From assembly GCA_021816765.1 (NCBI GenBank), contig JAKAXB010000004.1:62001-126000 (forward strand): a DNA stretch of 64,000 nucleotides. The letters run 5' to 3'. The translations under genes and the position numbers were made by a program. The notes beneath the pieces were generated by a model. The model had not been told where the DNA came from and did not search any database. It worked only from the letters and a program-made list of their open reading frames with translations. The DNA comes from Natronospirales bacterium. GTDB lineage: Bacteria > Pseudomonadota > Gammaproteobacteria > Natronospirales > REEB76. This document shows, one piece after another, positions 43,454 through 52,384 of this stretch. Position 1 is the first letter of the stretch. Each line of letters opens with the position of its first letter.

Positions 43454-44577
43454 CACCGGTGCCGCCTGTAGTGACGACGGTGTACAGGTTTCTTTTTCCT
43501 TTTGAGCGGCGCGCGCGGATGCCGCTGAATACGGCGCACTTGTCTGGACGCGCGTAGCGGATTCTCAGGCCGCCTCAGTCCTCGCGCAAATGGGTGCGGC
43601 GGGCGTCTGCGCGGCTGTGCCCGTGGACGATGCGGGTAGGGATGTCGCAACCCGCGCGAGTGTTCCCGGGCGATGTGCTGCCAACGCTGCCGTCGCCGTT
43701 GCTGGACGCGGTGGAAATTGCGTGTATCGCGGGCGCGATAGCGCGCCGGCAGGCGCATATGCCGCAAGGCACGCGGCGCATGCCGCAGACGCCGGAACCG
43801 GGCGGTACGGCTGGCGATGTAACCAAAATGGCCTGCGGTGGCGATGCGTTCACCCGCCTGGTTCCTGATCGCAATGGCGCCCGTGCCCACGCCGGTGTAC
43901 AGGCCCTTTTCGCCCTGCGGGCAATGGCTGGTGCAGTAGCGTACCTCGTAGCCGGTGCCACGGATGCCGATGGTGGCCACCGGCGTTTCCACCGCGTAAT
44001 CCTGATGATCCACATGGCCGATAAAACCGCTGATGGCGCGAAAACCACCCTTGATGAGGCGGAAGAAGGCGTTTTCCTGTTCTGCCTGCGGCGGTGCCGC
44101 GGAAGCGGGGGGCAGGGCAGGCGCCGGTTGCAGGGCGGTGGGTGGTGGCACGGGCGAGGCCGACCGCGCGGATGGCGCCGCCTGGGTGTAGGTCACCGGT
44201 TCCGCGGGCGGTGCCAGGGCGAAACCGTGGGCGGCGGGGTTGAAGTGGTAAGTCTGAATCTGGAAATCGGTGCCCGGGCGCAGCAGCATGCGGCCGCCGT
44301 CTTCGAAGTCCAGATCGGCATAGCCGTCGTCGCCGGTGACGAGGGTGTCGCCGGAGTAAATCGGATCGCCATCATGCAACACGCGCGTAGCGCCGTCGGC
44401 GGCGGTGGCCATCACCGAGCCTACGGCCAGCACCGTACTGCCGGCCCGTTCCGGCTGGGCGGCGATGCGGGTCGGCGCGGCGGCATGGATCATGCCCTGT
44501 CCCCAGGCGGCACCCAACAAGCCCGCGCCGGTCAGGGCAAGCGCTGCCGACGCAAGGTGCATGGGGCATTTGCGCAT
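43453..44577 (-). CDS. FecR-domain periplasmic protein with very basic C-terminal tail
   Basis: 374 residues. An N-terminal signal segment (about 8-25), then a FecR domain (about 45-255) with GDTLVTGDDGYADLDFEDGGRMLLRPGTD and TIGIRGTGYEVRYC, and a proline/alanine-rich linker (about 125-170). The last 115 or so residues are dominated by Arg and His and end in KRKKKPVHRRHYRRHR. This tail reads continuously and uses the same codon style, but could follow an old frameshift; the normal FecR ending is not seen in other frames. A binder of anionic polymers is possible. Transcribed with the zinc-ribbon gene. Confidence 0.75.
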   Translation of the reverse strand: MRKCPMHLASAALALTGAGLLGAAWGQGMIHAAAPTRIAAQPERAGSTVLAVGSVMATAADGATRVLHDGDPIYSGDTLVTGDDGYADLDFEDGGRMLLRPGTDFQIQTYHFNPAAHGFALAPPAEPVTYTQAAPSARSASPVPPPTALQPAPALPPASAAPPQAEQENAFFRLIKGGFRAISGFIGHVDHQDYAVETPVATIGIRGTGYEVRYCTSHCPQGEKGLYTGVGTGAIAIRNQAGERIATAGHFGYIASRTARFRRLRHAPRALRHMRLPARYRARDTRNFHRVQQRRRQRWQHIAREHSRGLRHPYPHRPRAQPRRRPPHPFARGLRRPENPLRASRQVRRIQRHPRAPLKRKKKPVHRRHYRRHR

Positions 44578-44635
44578 GACCTACCTCTAATCATGTCGCC
44601 CGTGAGCGGCTCCCGGTTCGAGCCTCACGAGTACG

Positions 44636-44670
44636 CATAAGAAAGCCGGATGGAAATGCTCCCATCCGGC
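44636..44670 (-). terminator. Rho-independent terminator of the 44.7 kb lipoprotein gene
   Basis: Stem GCCGGATGG/CCATCCGGC (44645-44653 and 44662-44670) with an 8-base loop; on the minus strand it is followed by TTTCTTATG. It lies between the lipoprotein stop and the FecR-domain gene start. Confidence 0.75.
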
Positions 44671-44718
44671 CTTCGATAACGCATGCCGGGCGGCGGCGCT
44701 GACGCGCCTCACCCGCCG

Positions 44719-45210
44719 TCACTTCAATTGATCCACCACCTTCATGGCCGGTACGGACAGGAATGTGTCCGGATTCTGCGGATCATTGCTCACCGGCAGC
44801 GTGCCGCACATGAGCTGCGAGAGCGTGGTCTTGCCGTCAATACCCGGCTGGGGACTGCCGCCGATGTCGTATTTCAGCACCCGGCCGCGGGCATTCCATT
44901 CCTTGGGCAGGTCGCGGGCATTGGGGCGCACTTCCACGGTCACTTCGATCCACTTGTTCCAGCCCCAGGTTTCGGTGTGATAGTTGTAGGGGTTGCCGCC
45001 GTTCGAGGCGATGATGGCATGCCAGTTCATCAGGTCATAGGAATTCTGGTTGAGGCCGGTGCAGGCATCAACCAGCTGTTTCACCGCCGCCCGGACCGTG
45101 GCGGTGTTGTCCGGCGGTGTGCCGGGCTGCAGGGTGACGGCATTCTCCGGGGTCTTGGAACAGGCGGCAACCAGCAGGGCGGCGAGGAATGCGATCATCA
45201 ATTTTTTCAT
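44719..45210 (-). CDS. Hypothetical lipoprotein
   Basis: 163 residues. Signal MKKLMIAFLAALLVAAC gives acylated Cys17 (lipobox LVAAC). The mature part has WHAIIASNGG, WGWNKWIEVTVEVRPN and SVPAMKVVDQ segments; two further Cys may form a disulfide. Family not recognised. It is followed by a good terminator and starts 80 nt from the DedA stop. Confidence 0.8.
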   Translation of the reverse strand: MKKLMIAFLAALLVAACSKTPENAVTLQPGTPPDNTATVRAAVKQLVDACTGLNQNSYDLMNWHAIIASNGGNPYNYHTETWGWNKWIEVTVEVRPNARDLPKEWNARGRVLKYDIGGSPQPGIDGKTTLSQLMCGTLPVSNDPQNPDTFLSVPAMKVVDQLK

Positions 45211-45291
45211 GGTGTAACGTTTCCCGGGCAGATGCTGGTGAAAGTATAGCTCAGGAAAGCCGGCCCGTAGCCGTCCGTGGATCCACTGAGG

Positions 45292-45915
45292 TTATTCCTG
45301 CCGGCTGCGCCAATGGCGGCGTAAAAAGTACAACAGCAGCAGCACCAGCACAACCACGAGCGCCACGATGAAATACAGGCTGGCCTTGTCAAAATACTGC
45401 GCGTACATGCGCAAATGCCGGCCCAGGCGGAAAGTGCCCAGGCCCCACAGGCTTACCCATAACAGCGCACCGCCGGCATTGAACAGCAGGAAACGCCGAA
45501 ATGGCATCTCGGCGGTGCCGGCCACGATGCCGTTCACCTGCCGCAGCACCTCGAAGAAGCGCGCGAAAGTCACGAACCAGCCGCCGTAGCGGGCGAATTT
45601 CTCCTGCATGCGCTGAACTTCCCGTGCGCCGACGCCCACGTACCTGCCGACCCGCAGGATCAGCCGGTGGCCGCCCTTGATCCCGATCCAGTAGCCGAGG
45701 CTGTCACCGCTGACGGCGGCAAAAAATGCCGTAGCCAGCACCAGCGTGATATCGAGCTTGCCGTGTACCGCCAACACCGCGGAGGCGATGAGCAGCGTCT
45801 GCCCCGGCGCGGGTATGCCGAAGCTCTCGATGAAAATGACAAGGAACAGCAGCGGGTAGCCGTAATGCGCGAGATACGGTTCGAGGGATCGCAGGGAGTC
45901 GTGCCAGAGGCCCAT
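45292..45915 (-). CDS. DedA-family membrane protein
   Basis: 207 residues with the DedA pattern: ESFGIPAPGQTLLIASAVLA near the N-terminus, GDSLGYWIGIKGG, then RFFEVLRQVNGIVAGTAEMPFRRFLLFNAGGALLWV, and a C-terminal basic tail after the last membrane helix. DedA proteins belong to the membrane scramblase/flippase-like superfamily (undecaprenyl phosphate recycling has been shown for some). Stands alone. Confidence 0.92.
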   Translation of the reverse strand: MGLWHDSLRSLEPYLAHYGYPLLFLVIFIESFGIPAPGQTLLIASAVLAVHGKLDITLVLATAFFAAVSGDSLGYWIGIKGGHRLILRVGRYVGVGAREVQRMQEKFARYGGWFVTFARFFEVLRQVNGIVAGTAEMPFRRFLLFNAGGALLWVSLWGLGTFRLGRHLRMYAQYFDKASLYFIVALVVVLVLLLLYFLRRHWRSRQE

Positions 45916-45996
45916 CAGCGTCGCGGATTTTCCGGTGGAATGGGGGGCATGGTAGCAGATGCGGTACCCTCGACCGCACGCGGTACGGGTCCTGGA

Positions 45997-48012
45997 TCAG
46001 TTCACTTTATCCGATGCCGGCGGTTTGATGACGCGCGCCTGGCTCGTGATCAGTTGCTCACAGGCGTCCGCATCCAGCGGTTCGCTCAACAGGAAACCCT
46101 GGATAAGCTCGCAGTTTTGTGTCTGCAGCCACTTGAGCTGCGCCTCGTTTTCCACGCCTTCCGCCACCACGCGGATGCCGAGTGAATTGGCGAGTTGTAT
46201 GGTGGCGCGCGCCACCGCCGCGTCCTCACGGCTGATGGCCACGTCGCGCACGAAACTCTGGTCCAGTTTCAATACATCGATGGGAAAGCGCCTGAGATAG
46301 CCCAGTGAGGAATTGCCAGTGCCGAAATCATCCAGTGCCAGACGGATGCCCATGCCGCGCAGTTTTCGCAACTCGTCCAGATTTCTGTCCTCGTTGGCAA
46401 GCGCCACGCTCTCGGTGATTTCCAGCAACAGCGCCTGTGCCGGGAGGCCGCTTTCGCCGAGGATGCGTCCCACGGTGCTGGCCAGATTCGCCACGGCGAA
46501 CTGGCGTGCCGACAGGTTCACCGCCATGTGGAATTCGGCGCCGTAGATGCCGCGCCAGTGCACCGCCTGCTTGCAGGCCTCGCGCAGCACCCATTCGCCG
46601 ATGGGGATGATGAGGCCGGTTTCCTCGGCCAGCGGGATGAATTCCGTGGGCGGCACCAGGCCGAACTCGCGGCTGTGCCAGCGCAGCAGTGCTTCCAGGC
46701 CCATGAGCCGGCCGTTCAGCAGGTCAAATAGCGGCTGATAGTGCAGTACCAGTTCGCCGCGGGTCAGCGCCTTGCGCAATTCCACCTCGTGCTTCAGTCG
46801 TCGCAGTGCCGCCTCGTGCATGTCCGGAGTAAAAAACTGGTAGCTGTTGCGACCGAGACGCTTGGCGCGATACAGCGCCGTATCAGCGTTGGCGAGCAGG
46901 CTCTTGGCATCGGGACTGTCCGCCGCCAGCAGTGTGATGCCCACGCTGCAGGTGACGCGTAATTCCGTCTCGTTGAGCAGCAGAGGGCGCGCGATGGTGC
47001 CCAGGATGCGTTCGGCCAATGCGCCGATGTTCTCGCGTTCCATCACGTGTTCCACCAGCACGATGAATTCATCACCGGACAGACGCGCCACCGTGTCGCG
47101 ATCGGCAACGCAGCGTTTGAGCCGCTGTGCCACGCGCTTCAGCACCTCATCACCGGTCTGGTGACCCAGTGAATCATTGATATGCTTGAAACGGTCCAGA
47201 TCCATGAACAGCACCGCCAGCCGCACATCGCCGCGGCGCGCGCGGGTGATGGCGTTAGCCAGTTTCTGCTCGAACAAGGTGCGGTTAGGCAGGCCGGTGA
47301 GGGAATCATAGTTGGCGAGCTGCACCAGTTGTTCTTCGGCGCGCTTGCGGTCGCTCATCTCGGTGCGCAATTCGTCGGCGATATCCGCGAAAGCAAAACG
47401 GGTGCCGAGTTGTTCCACCAGACGTTTGTGCATGCCAATGGACATGCGCACCAGCAGTGCCACCATGACACAAATCAGCACCGCGGCGGTCAGGTGAATT
47501 TCCTGGAATTCAAGCGCCAGCCGCACGATCAGCGGCAACGCCGCCACGAACAGGAAGGTGAAATAGCCCTTGAGGCAGGGTGCGAGCGCGGGCATGGCTA
47601 CCGCACAAGCCGCCATGATGACGATGGTGAGGAACATCTGGTGCGCCACGTCGCCGGGCGGAAACAGCAGCGCGCCCGCAAGTCCCCAGCCGGCAGCGAC
47701 GAGCGTATTGCCCGTCAGGAAGCGCCGTTCCCACAGGGGAGCATGGATGCTCTCGATGGGACGGTGACGGAAACGGCGATTCAGGAGACCACGACTGATC
47801 TCCACCGCCATCATGTAGAAGAGCCATACCACCAGGGTGATGTGGTCCAGCGAGGTACGCCAGAACAACCCCACCAAGAGCGCTGCGACGATGAGCCCCG
47901 CAAGATGGGTACCGCGGGTGTTGTGAAACAGAAGATTGGTAAGCTCCGCCTTGACCTGCAGGCCGACATTACGGCTGGGTACCAGCGTATCCGCCAGGGT
48001 GGCAATCGCCAT
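45997..48012 (-). CDS. Membrane GGDEF-EAL c-di-GMP enzyme
   Basis: 671 residues from an ATG with GGGAGG five bases upstream. Five or six N-terminal membrane helices (about 25-190), a GGDEF domain (about 225-395) with RLSGDEFIVLVEH and DLDRFKHINDSLGHQTGD, and an EAL domain (about 405-660) with GLEALLRWHS, ITESVALAN, DDFGTGNSSLGYL and EGVENEAQL. Both active sites look near canonical, so it could be bifunctional, with the EAL side most clearly intact. Divergent from the next GGDEF gene. Confidence 0.93.
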   Translation of the reverse strand: MAIATLADTLVPSRNVGLQVKAELTNLLFHNTRGTHLAGLIVAALLVGLFWRTSLDHITLVVWLFYMMAVEISRGLLNRRFRHRPIESIHAPLWERRFLTGNTLVAAGWGLAGALLFPPGDVAHQMFLTIVIMAACAVAMPALAPCLKGYFTFLFVAALPLIVRLALEFQEIHLTAAVLICVMVALLVRMSIGMHKRLVEQLGTRFAFADIADELRTEMSDRKRAEEQLVQLANYDSLTGLPNRTLFEQKLANAITRARRGDVRLAVLFMDLDRFKHINDSLGHQTGDEVLKRVAQRLKRCVADRDTVARLSGDEFIVLVEHVMERENIGALAERILGTIARPLLLNETELRVTCSVGITLLAADSPDAKSLLANADTALYRAKRLGRNSYQFFTPDMHEAALRRLKHEVELRKALTRGELVLHYQPLFDLLNGRLMGLEALLRWHSREFGLVPPTEFIPLAEETGLIIPIGEWVLREACKQAVHWRGIYGAEFHMAVNLSARQFAVANLASTVGRILGESGLPAQALLLEITESVALANEDRNLDELRKLRGMGIRLALDDFGTGNSSLGYLRRFPIDVLKLDQSFVRDVAISREDAAVARATIQLANSLGIRVVAEGVENEAQLKWLQTQNCELIQGFLLSEPLDADACEQLITSQARVIKPPASDKVN

Positions 48013-48039
48013 CAAGCCTCCCGGTCACCCTTCAAGCCC

Positions 48040-48062
48040 AGCCTGCCGCGGGCTGGCAGGCT
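48040..48062. repeat. Inverted repeat in the divergent intergenic region
   Basis: AGCCTGCC and GGCAGGCT form an 8-bp stem 28 nt upstream of the GGDEF-EAL start. It may be a hairpin in the 5' leader or a repeat copy. Confidence 0.4.
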
Positions 48063-48242
48063 ACCTTATGTCGAGTAGCGCCGCGCGCAAGTGTGCAGAG
48101 TCGGCGCCTGCCTGTCCAGTAGGGGCGAAACAGATGAAACCGTGGGTCAACGGTGCGATTATGCCGACCGCTGGGCTTGTGACCAGAATATGTAAAGGTT
48201 CATTATTGGCAACTTTGGGAATCATGGGCAGGGAGGTTGGTT

Positions 48243-49526
48243 TTGGGGGGTAGTCGTCCGATAAGCGCGAACCTGCTGATGTACTTTGGCCTCGGCAGCC
48301 AGTTGGTCGCCACCATTCTGCTGGTCGTGCTGTTTGTACTGCTGCGTCGGCACGCCGGCCGGCGGCCGTATTTCCAGGCCTGGAGCAACGCCTGGATGGC
48401 ATTCGCTGCGGCGCTTGCCGCGCTGGTGCTGCGCTTCAATGTGCTGCCGGACGTTTTCGCGTCTGCCACCGGGTCCGCCGGGTGGGTCCGGGTCTGCTAT
48501 TTCCTCTATCAGTTCGGCAAGCTCGCCTTCCTGCTGCTGTTGCTGCGCGGCACGCTCCTGTATTTGCGCGGCATCACACGCCAGCCCCTGGTCCTGGTGA
48601 TCGGGTTGTGGACCGCCGCGGGTGCCATCGCCGCAGGCTCCGTGGTGTTTTCGTCCACCCTGCAGGCCGTCCTGTTCTGGCAGGGTCTGTGTAATGTGAC
48701 GGTGTATGCGTTTTGTGCGGTGGCCCTGCTGACGCTGCCCGTGCCCCGCCGCAGCCTGGGCACGCGTACCACCGGCACGGTTCTCGCCGCCACCCTGGTG
48801 CTGTGGCTGGCTTACCTGGTCGCGCTGCTGGATGCCGTGATGCCAGAGTCGAACCTCAATCCGGATCTGCACATGCTGCTGTCCGGCCCCAACAGTTATC
48901 TGGATCTCATTTTCTCCATGCTGCTGGCCTTCGGCATGGTGTTGGTGCTGTTCGAAGACACACGCCGCGAGATTGACACGGCACACCAGGAGTTGCGTGT
49001 CGCCCACGAACAACTGTTGCGCGAGTCTTATCTCGACGCACTCACCGGCGCCTACAACCGGCGTGCCTTCACCGAAGGCACGGGCCTTGAGGATGCCAGG
49101 GGCAGCTTCGGCGCACTGGTGGTGTTCGACATGGACAACCTCAAGAACGTGAACGACGTGTACGGCCACAAACACGGCGACGCGCTGCTCAAGCACTTCG
49201 CCTCGGTGTTGCGTGCAAGTTTGCGACCCTCCGACAAGCTCTATCGTCTGGGCGGGGACGAATTCCTGGTGGTCATGCCGCGCGCCATGGCCAGGATCGC
49301 GGGTCCGCGCATGCGGGAGATCATCGCCACCGCGCCGTCTCTCAGGGAGGCGGACAGCGGCGCACTCATCAAATTGCGGGCCAGCATCGGCGCTGCGGAT
49401 TTCGCCAGCGTGGAGGATATCGAAATCGCGCTCCACGAAGCGGACCGTTCCATGTATGCCAACAAGCGCGCCGGCAAGAACGAACACACTCCCCCCGAGG
49501 CGGGCGGGGCGTCGAACGGGGGTTGA
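48243..49526 (+). CDS. Membrane diguanylate cyclase (GGDEF)
   Basis: About 427 residues; TTG 48243 has GGGAGG at good spacing, ATG 48279 is an alternative. Seven or so N-terminal membrane helices (about 12-230) resembling a 7TM sensor, a short coiled coil, and a GGDEF domain (about 270-415) with YLDALTGAYNRRAF, FDMDNLKNVNDVYGHKHGD and canonical RLGGDEFLVVM. Likely an active cyclase, opposing the neighbouring GGDEF-EAL protein. Proline-rich C-terminal tail. Confidence 0.92.
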   Translation: MGGSRPISANLLMYFGLGSQLVATILLVVLFVLLRRHAGRRPYFQAWSNAWMAFAAALAALVLRFNVLPDVFASATGSAGWVRVCYFLYQFGKLAFLLLLLRGTLLYLRGITRQPLVLVIGLWTAAGAIAAGSVVFSSTLQAVLFWQGLCNVTVYAFCAVALLTLPVPRRSLGTRTTGTVLAATLVLWLAYLVALLDAVMPESNLNPDLHMLLSGPNSYLDLIFSMLLAFGMVLVLFEDTRREIDTAHQELRVAHEQLLRESYLDALTGAYNRRAFTEGTGLEDARGSFGALVVFDMDNLKNVNDVYGHKHGDALLKHFASVLRASLRPSDKLYRLGGDEFLVVMPRAMARIAGPRMREIIATAPSLREADSGALIKLRASIGAADFASVEDIEIALHEADRSMYANKRAGKNEHTPPEAGGASNGG

Positions 49527-49803
49527 GCGCCGCGCCGACCGACGGCACCCATCCGGCTCGCTCCCATGCGTGAACCTCTGCAGCAACATCTGTCGCTGCG
49601 CCGCCGGGCCATGCTGAGCATGCTCACCGCGGTGACACGGGCCGTGGAGGCCGGGGTATGCATCATGAACAAAATACCGCCAGCCGCACGGCTGGCAGGA
49701 AGTTGCTGCAATCTGCTACAGTCCCGCGGCAACCGATTTGGGGATATATGCACAGGGCATGAACATGCTTTGCGATACTCAATCCAAATCAAGGAGTACT
49801 TGA
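49527..49803. other. Intergenic region with inverted repeat
   Basis: No firm gene. GCCAGCCG-CA-CGGCTGGC (49679-49696) is a perfect 8-bp palindromic hairpin; it lacks a T-run. A short frame starting at 49566 has no similarity that I recognise. Confidence 0.4.
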
Positions 49804-50259
49804 GTGAAATATTTCATCTCTTTTGCCGCTGCCATGACACTATGCCTGCCCGCCGTCTGCCGGGCAGGGAATTTCCAGGTGCAGCCGGGATTGTGGAAAA
49901 TCGTTGTGGCCTTCAGCATGCCGGCCATGCCGCTGCACATCCCGCCCCAGACCGTGCGCAAATGCATCACACCCGCGCAAGCCGCGCGCGGCTTGCAGCA
50001 AATGATGCATCCACAGGGGAGTCCCGGTGCGCGGCAGGTATGCAAGCTCACTTCCGTCACCACCCATGGACAGCGCGTGGAATTCCGGGGCAGCTGCAGC
50101 ATGCCGCAGGGGAACACCGGCTTCAACGGCTACATGAATTACGACAGCCCGATTCACTTTCATGGACAGGTAAGCACCTCGACAGACATGGCAGGCCATG
50201 TGCTGCAGATGAACGAGGAGATGCAGGGCCGGCGCGTGGCAGCGGTCTGCCCCCGTTGA
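49804..50259 (+). CDS. DUF3617-type exported protein
   Basis: 151 residues with a signal peptide (MKYFISFAAAMTLCLPAVCRAG) and the DUF3617 pattern QPGLWKIVVAFSMPAMPLHIPPQT...KCITP, four or more Cys likely forming disulfides, and a C-terminal NEEMQGRRVAAVCPR. Function unknown; small periplasmic protein. AAGGAG lies upstream of the ATG. Confidence 0.85.
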   Translation: MKYFISFAAAMTLCLPAVCRAGNFQVQPGLWKIVVAFSMPAMPLHIPPQTVRKCITPAQAARGLQQMMHPQGSPGARQVCKLTSVTTHGQRVEFRGSCSMPQGNTGFNGYMNYDSPIHFHGQVSTSTDMAGHVLQMNEEMQGRRVAAVCPR

Positions 50260-50575
50260 GGGTGTGCGCCCGGCCCGGCGGTGTCCACAGGCCGCCTGCC
50301 CCGGCGGTGGAGCCGGGACTCGCCAGACTTTTCTTTTTACTACAAAGTGAAACAGGACGTTGAGCGACCCCGCCGGCCTGTCTGCCCGCCAGGCAGGTTC
50401 AGTCAGGCGGAGCGGTATAATCACCCATCCCGGTCTGCCGCCAGGCAGACCGAGGCGGCTTAGGTCATGGTGGCCGGGCTTCTTTAAAGTGCAGGTGGAA
50501 TATGAATGTTGAGCGCCGTTGCCGAAACGGAACGCGGAGGGGCGCGGCGCCCGCGAATCCGCTGCGGGAGACATT
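50260..50575. other. Intergenic region with two related hairpins
   Basis: No gene seen. It contains TCTGCC(C)GCCAGGCAG cores at 50381-50396 and 50434-50448; the second sits in the perfect hairpin CGGTCTGCC-GCCA-GGCAGACCG (50431-50452). The downstream part should hold the promoter of the oxidoreductase operon. Confidence 0.5.
50431..50452. repeat. REP-like hairpin
   Basis: CGGTCTGCC and GGCAGACCG form a perfect 9-bp stem around GCCA. A partial second copy with the same core lies 50 nt upstream. Confidence 0.65.
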
Positions 50576-52384
50576 GTGAAGCCAACGGATATTTCCGACC
50601 CCGACTACTTTCATCGGGTGGTGGATTGCCAATGGGCCTGCCCGGCGCACACCGATGTTCCCCAGTACATCCGCCTCATCGCCCAGGGCCGTTTCGCCGA
50701 CGCCTACATGCTCAACCGGGAATCCAACGTGTTCCCCGGCATCCTCGGGAGGGTCTGCGACCGTCCCTGCGAACCCGCCTGCCGCCGCGGCCGCGTGGAT
50801 GAGAAGCCGGTGGCCATCTGCCGGTTGAAGCGCGTGGCTGCCGACCTGAAAGGCGACATCACACAACGCCTGCCGCCGATACCCGGACAGAAGAACGGCA
50901 AACGCATCGCCTGCATCGGTGCCGGTTGTGCTTCGCTCACGGTCGCCAATGATCTGCTGCCGCTGGGTTATGAAGTGGTGATGTTCGAAAAACAGCACGA
51001 GCCCGGCGGTCTGATGCGCACCAACATCCCCGCCTTCCGCCTGCCGGCGGAGGTGCTCGGCGAAGAAATCCGCCTGATCACCGACATGGGCGTGGATCTG
51101 CGCCTGAACGCGCCCATTGCCAGCATGAAGTCGTTGCTGGCGCAGGGCTTTGACGCGGTGTTCGTGGGCAGCGGCGCGCCGCGCGGCAAGAACCTGGAGA
51201 TTCCCGGCCGCTACGACGATGCCGCGCACGTGCACATCGGCATTGACTGGCTGGAATCCGTGGCCTTCGGCCACATCAACGCCATCGGCCGGCAGGTGCT
51301 CATCATCGGCGCCGGCAATACCGCCATGGACTGCTGCCGCTCCTCGCTGCGCCTCGGCGCAGCGGACGTGAAAGTCATGGCGCGCAAGCCGCTCACCCTG
51401 CTCAAGGCATCCGATTGGGAAATGGAGGAGGCCCTGGAGGAGAGCGTGGAAATCATCCAGTGCCACGCACCCAGGGAATTCGTGATCGAGAACGGCCGTA
51501 TCCGCGGCATGAATTTCGAGCGGCTGGAATACCACGAGGAAGACGGCAAGCTGCAGTCGAGGAAACTCGGCGAGAAATTTTTCCCCGCCGACGACATCAT
51601 TCTCGCCATCGGCCAGGAGAACGCCTTTCCCTGGATCGAGCGCGACATTGGCCTGGAATTCGACCAGTGGGACGTGCCGCTGGTGGACAAGAAGACCATG
51701 CAAAGCACGCGCCCGGGGGTGTTCTTCGGCGGCGATGCGGCCTTCGGGCCGGAGAACATCATCTGGGCGGTGGAACACGGCCACCAGGCGGCCATCTCCA
51801 TCCACAAATATTGTCATGGCGAGGACGTCGGCGTGCGCCCGCCGTTCGCCGTGAACCTCACCAGCACCAAGATGGGCATCCACGAGTGGAGCTACAGCAA
51901 CAGCTTCGATACCTCGGTGCGGCGGCTGGTGCCGCATGTGAGCCTCAAGGAACGCTTCAAGAAGATCAGCATCGAGGTGGAGCTGGGGTTCACCGCGGAA
52001 CAGACCCAGGTGGAGGTGGAGCGCTGCCTCAACTGTGACATCCAGACGGTGTTCTTCGCGCCGAAGTGCATCGAATGCGATGCCTGCATAGACGTGTGTC
52101 CCACCGCCTGCCTCACCATCACCCACAACGGCGAAGAGGACGACCTGCGCGCCCGCCTCAAGGCGCCGGCGGACAACCGCAAGCAGCCGCTGTTCGTTTC
52201 GGAATCCCTGAAGCAGACCGGCCGGGTGATGGTGAAGGATGAGGACCAATGCGTGCACTGCGGCCTGTGCGCGGAACGCTGCCCCACCGCCGCCTGGGAT
52301 ATGCAGAAGTCTTCCGTGAAGATTCCCTACGCCAGCGATGAATTGGCCGGCACGGCGCAACCGCCCCAGCGCCGGCGCGCGTGA
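50576..52384 (+). CDS. GltD-like FAD/NAD(P) oxidoreductase with C-terminal ferredoxin domain
   Basis: 602 residues from a GTG with GGGAG upstream. Order: an N-terminal Fe-S binding helical domain as in glutamate synthase small subunit (Cys at about 17, 21, 58, 62, 66), an FAD motif CIGAGCASLTVAN, an NAD(P) motif IIGAGNTAMDCC, and a C-terminal part with CLNC, CIECDACIDVCP and CVHCGLCAERCP clusters for two [4Fe-4S]. It probably passes electrons between NAD(P)H and the thiamine-dependent oxidoreductase encoded next, with which it overlaps by 4 nt. It is not the ammonia-channel glutamate synthase, since no GltB is present. Confidence 0.88.
   Translation: MKPTDISDPDYFHRVVDCQWACPAHTDVPQYIRLIAQGRFADAYMLNRESNVFPGILGRVCDRPCEPACRRGRVDEKPVAICRLKRVAADLKGDITQRLPPIPGQKNGKRIACIGAGCASLTVANDLLPLGYEVVMFEKQHEPGGLMRTNIPAFRLPAEVLGEEIRLITDMGVDLRLNAPIASMKSLLAQGFDAVFVGSGAPRGKNLEIPGRYDDAAHVHIGIDWLESVAFGHINAIGRQVLIIGAGNTAMDCCRSSLRLGAADVKVMARKPLTLLKASDWEMEEALEESVEIIQCHAPREFVIENGRIRGMNFERLEYHEEDGKLQSRKLGEKFFPADDIILAIGQENAFPWIERDIGLEFDQWDVPLVDKKTMQSTRPGVFFGGDAAFGPENIIWAVEHGHQAAISIHKYCHGEDVGVRPPFAVNLTSTKMGIHEWSYSNSFDTSVRRLVPHVSLKERFKKISIEVELGFTAEQTQVEVERCLNCDIQTVFFAPKCIECDACIDVCPTACLTITHNGEEDDLRARLKAPADNRKQPLFVSESLKQTGRVMVKDEDQCVHCGLCAERCPTAAWDMQKSSVKIPYASDELAGTAQPPQRRRA

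Noticed and set aside
50465-52360. 631-codon minus-strand frame opposite the GltD-like gene
   Set aside because: Shadow: the plus strand has FAD, NAD(P) and Fe-S motifs in order, the minus frame has none.
50576-52384. Glutamate synthase small subunit (gltD)
   Set aside because: Despite the GltD-like core, the C-terminal ferredoxin clusters and the coupled oxidoreductase subunits, with no gltB, argue against it.
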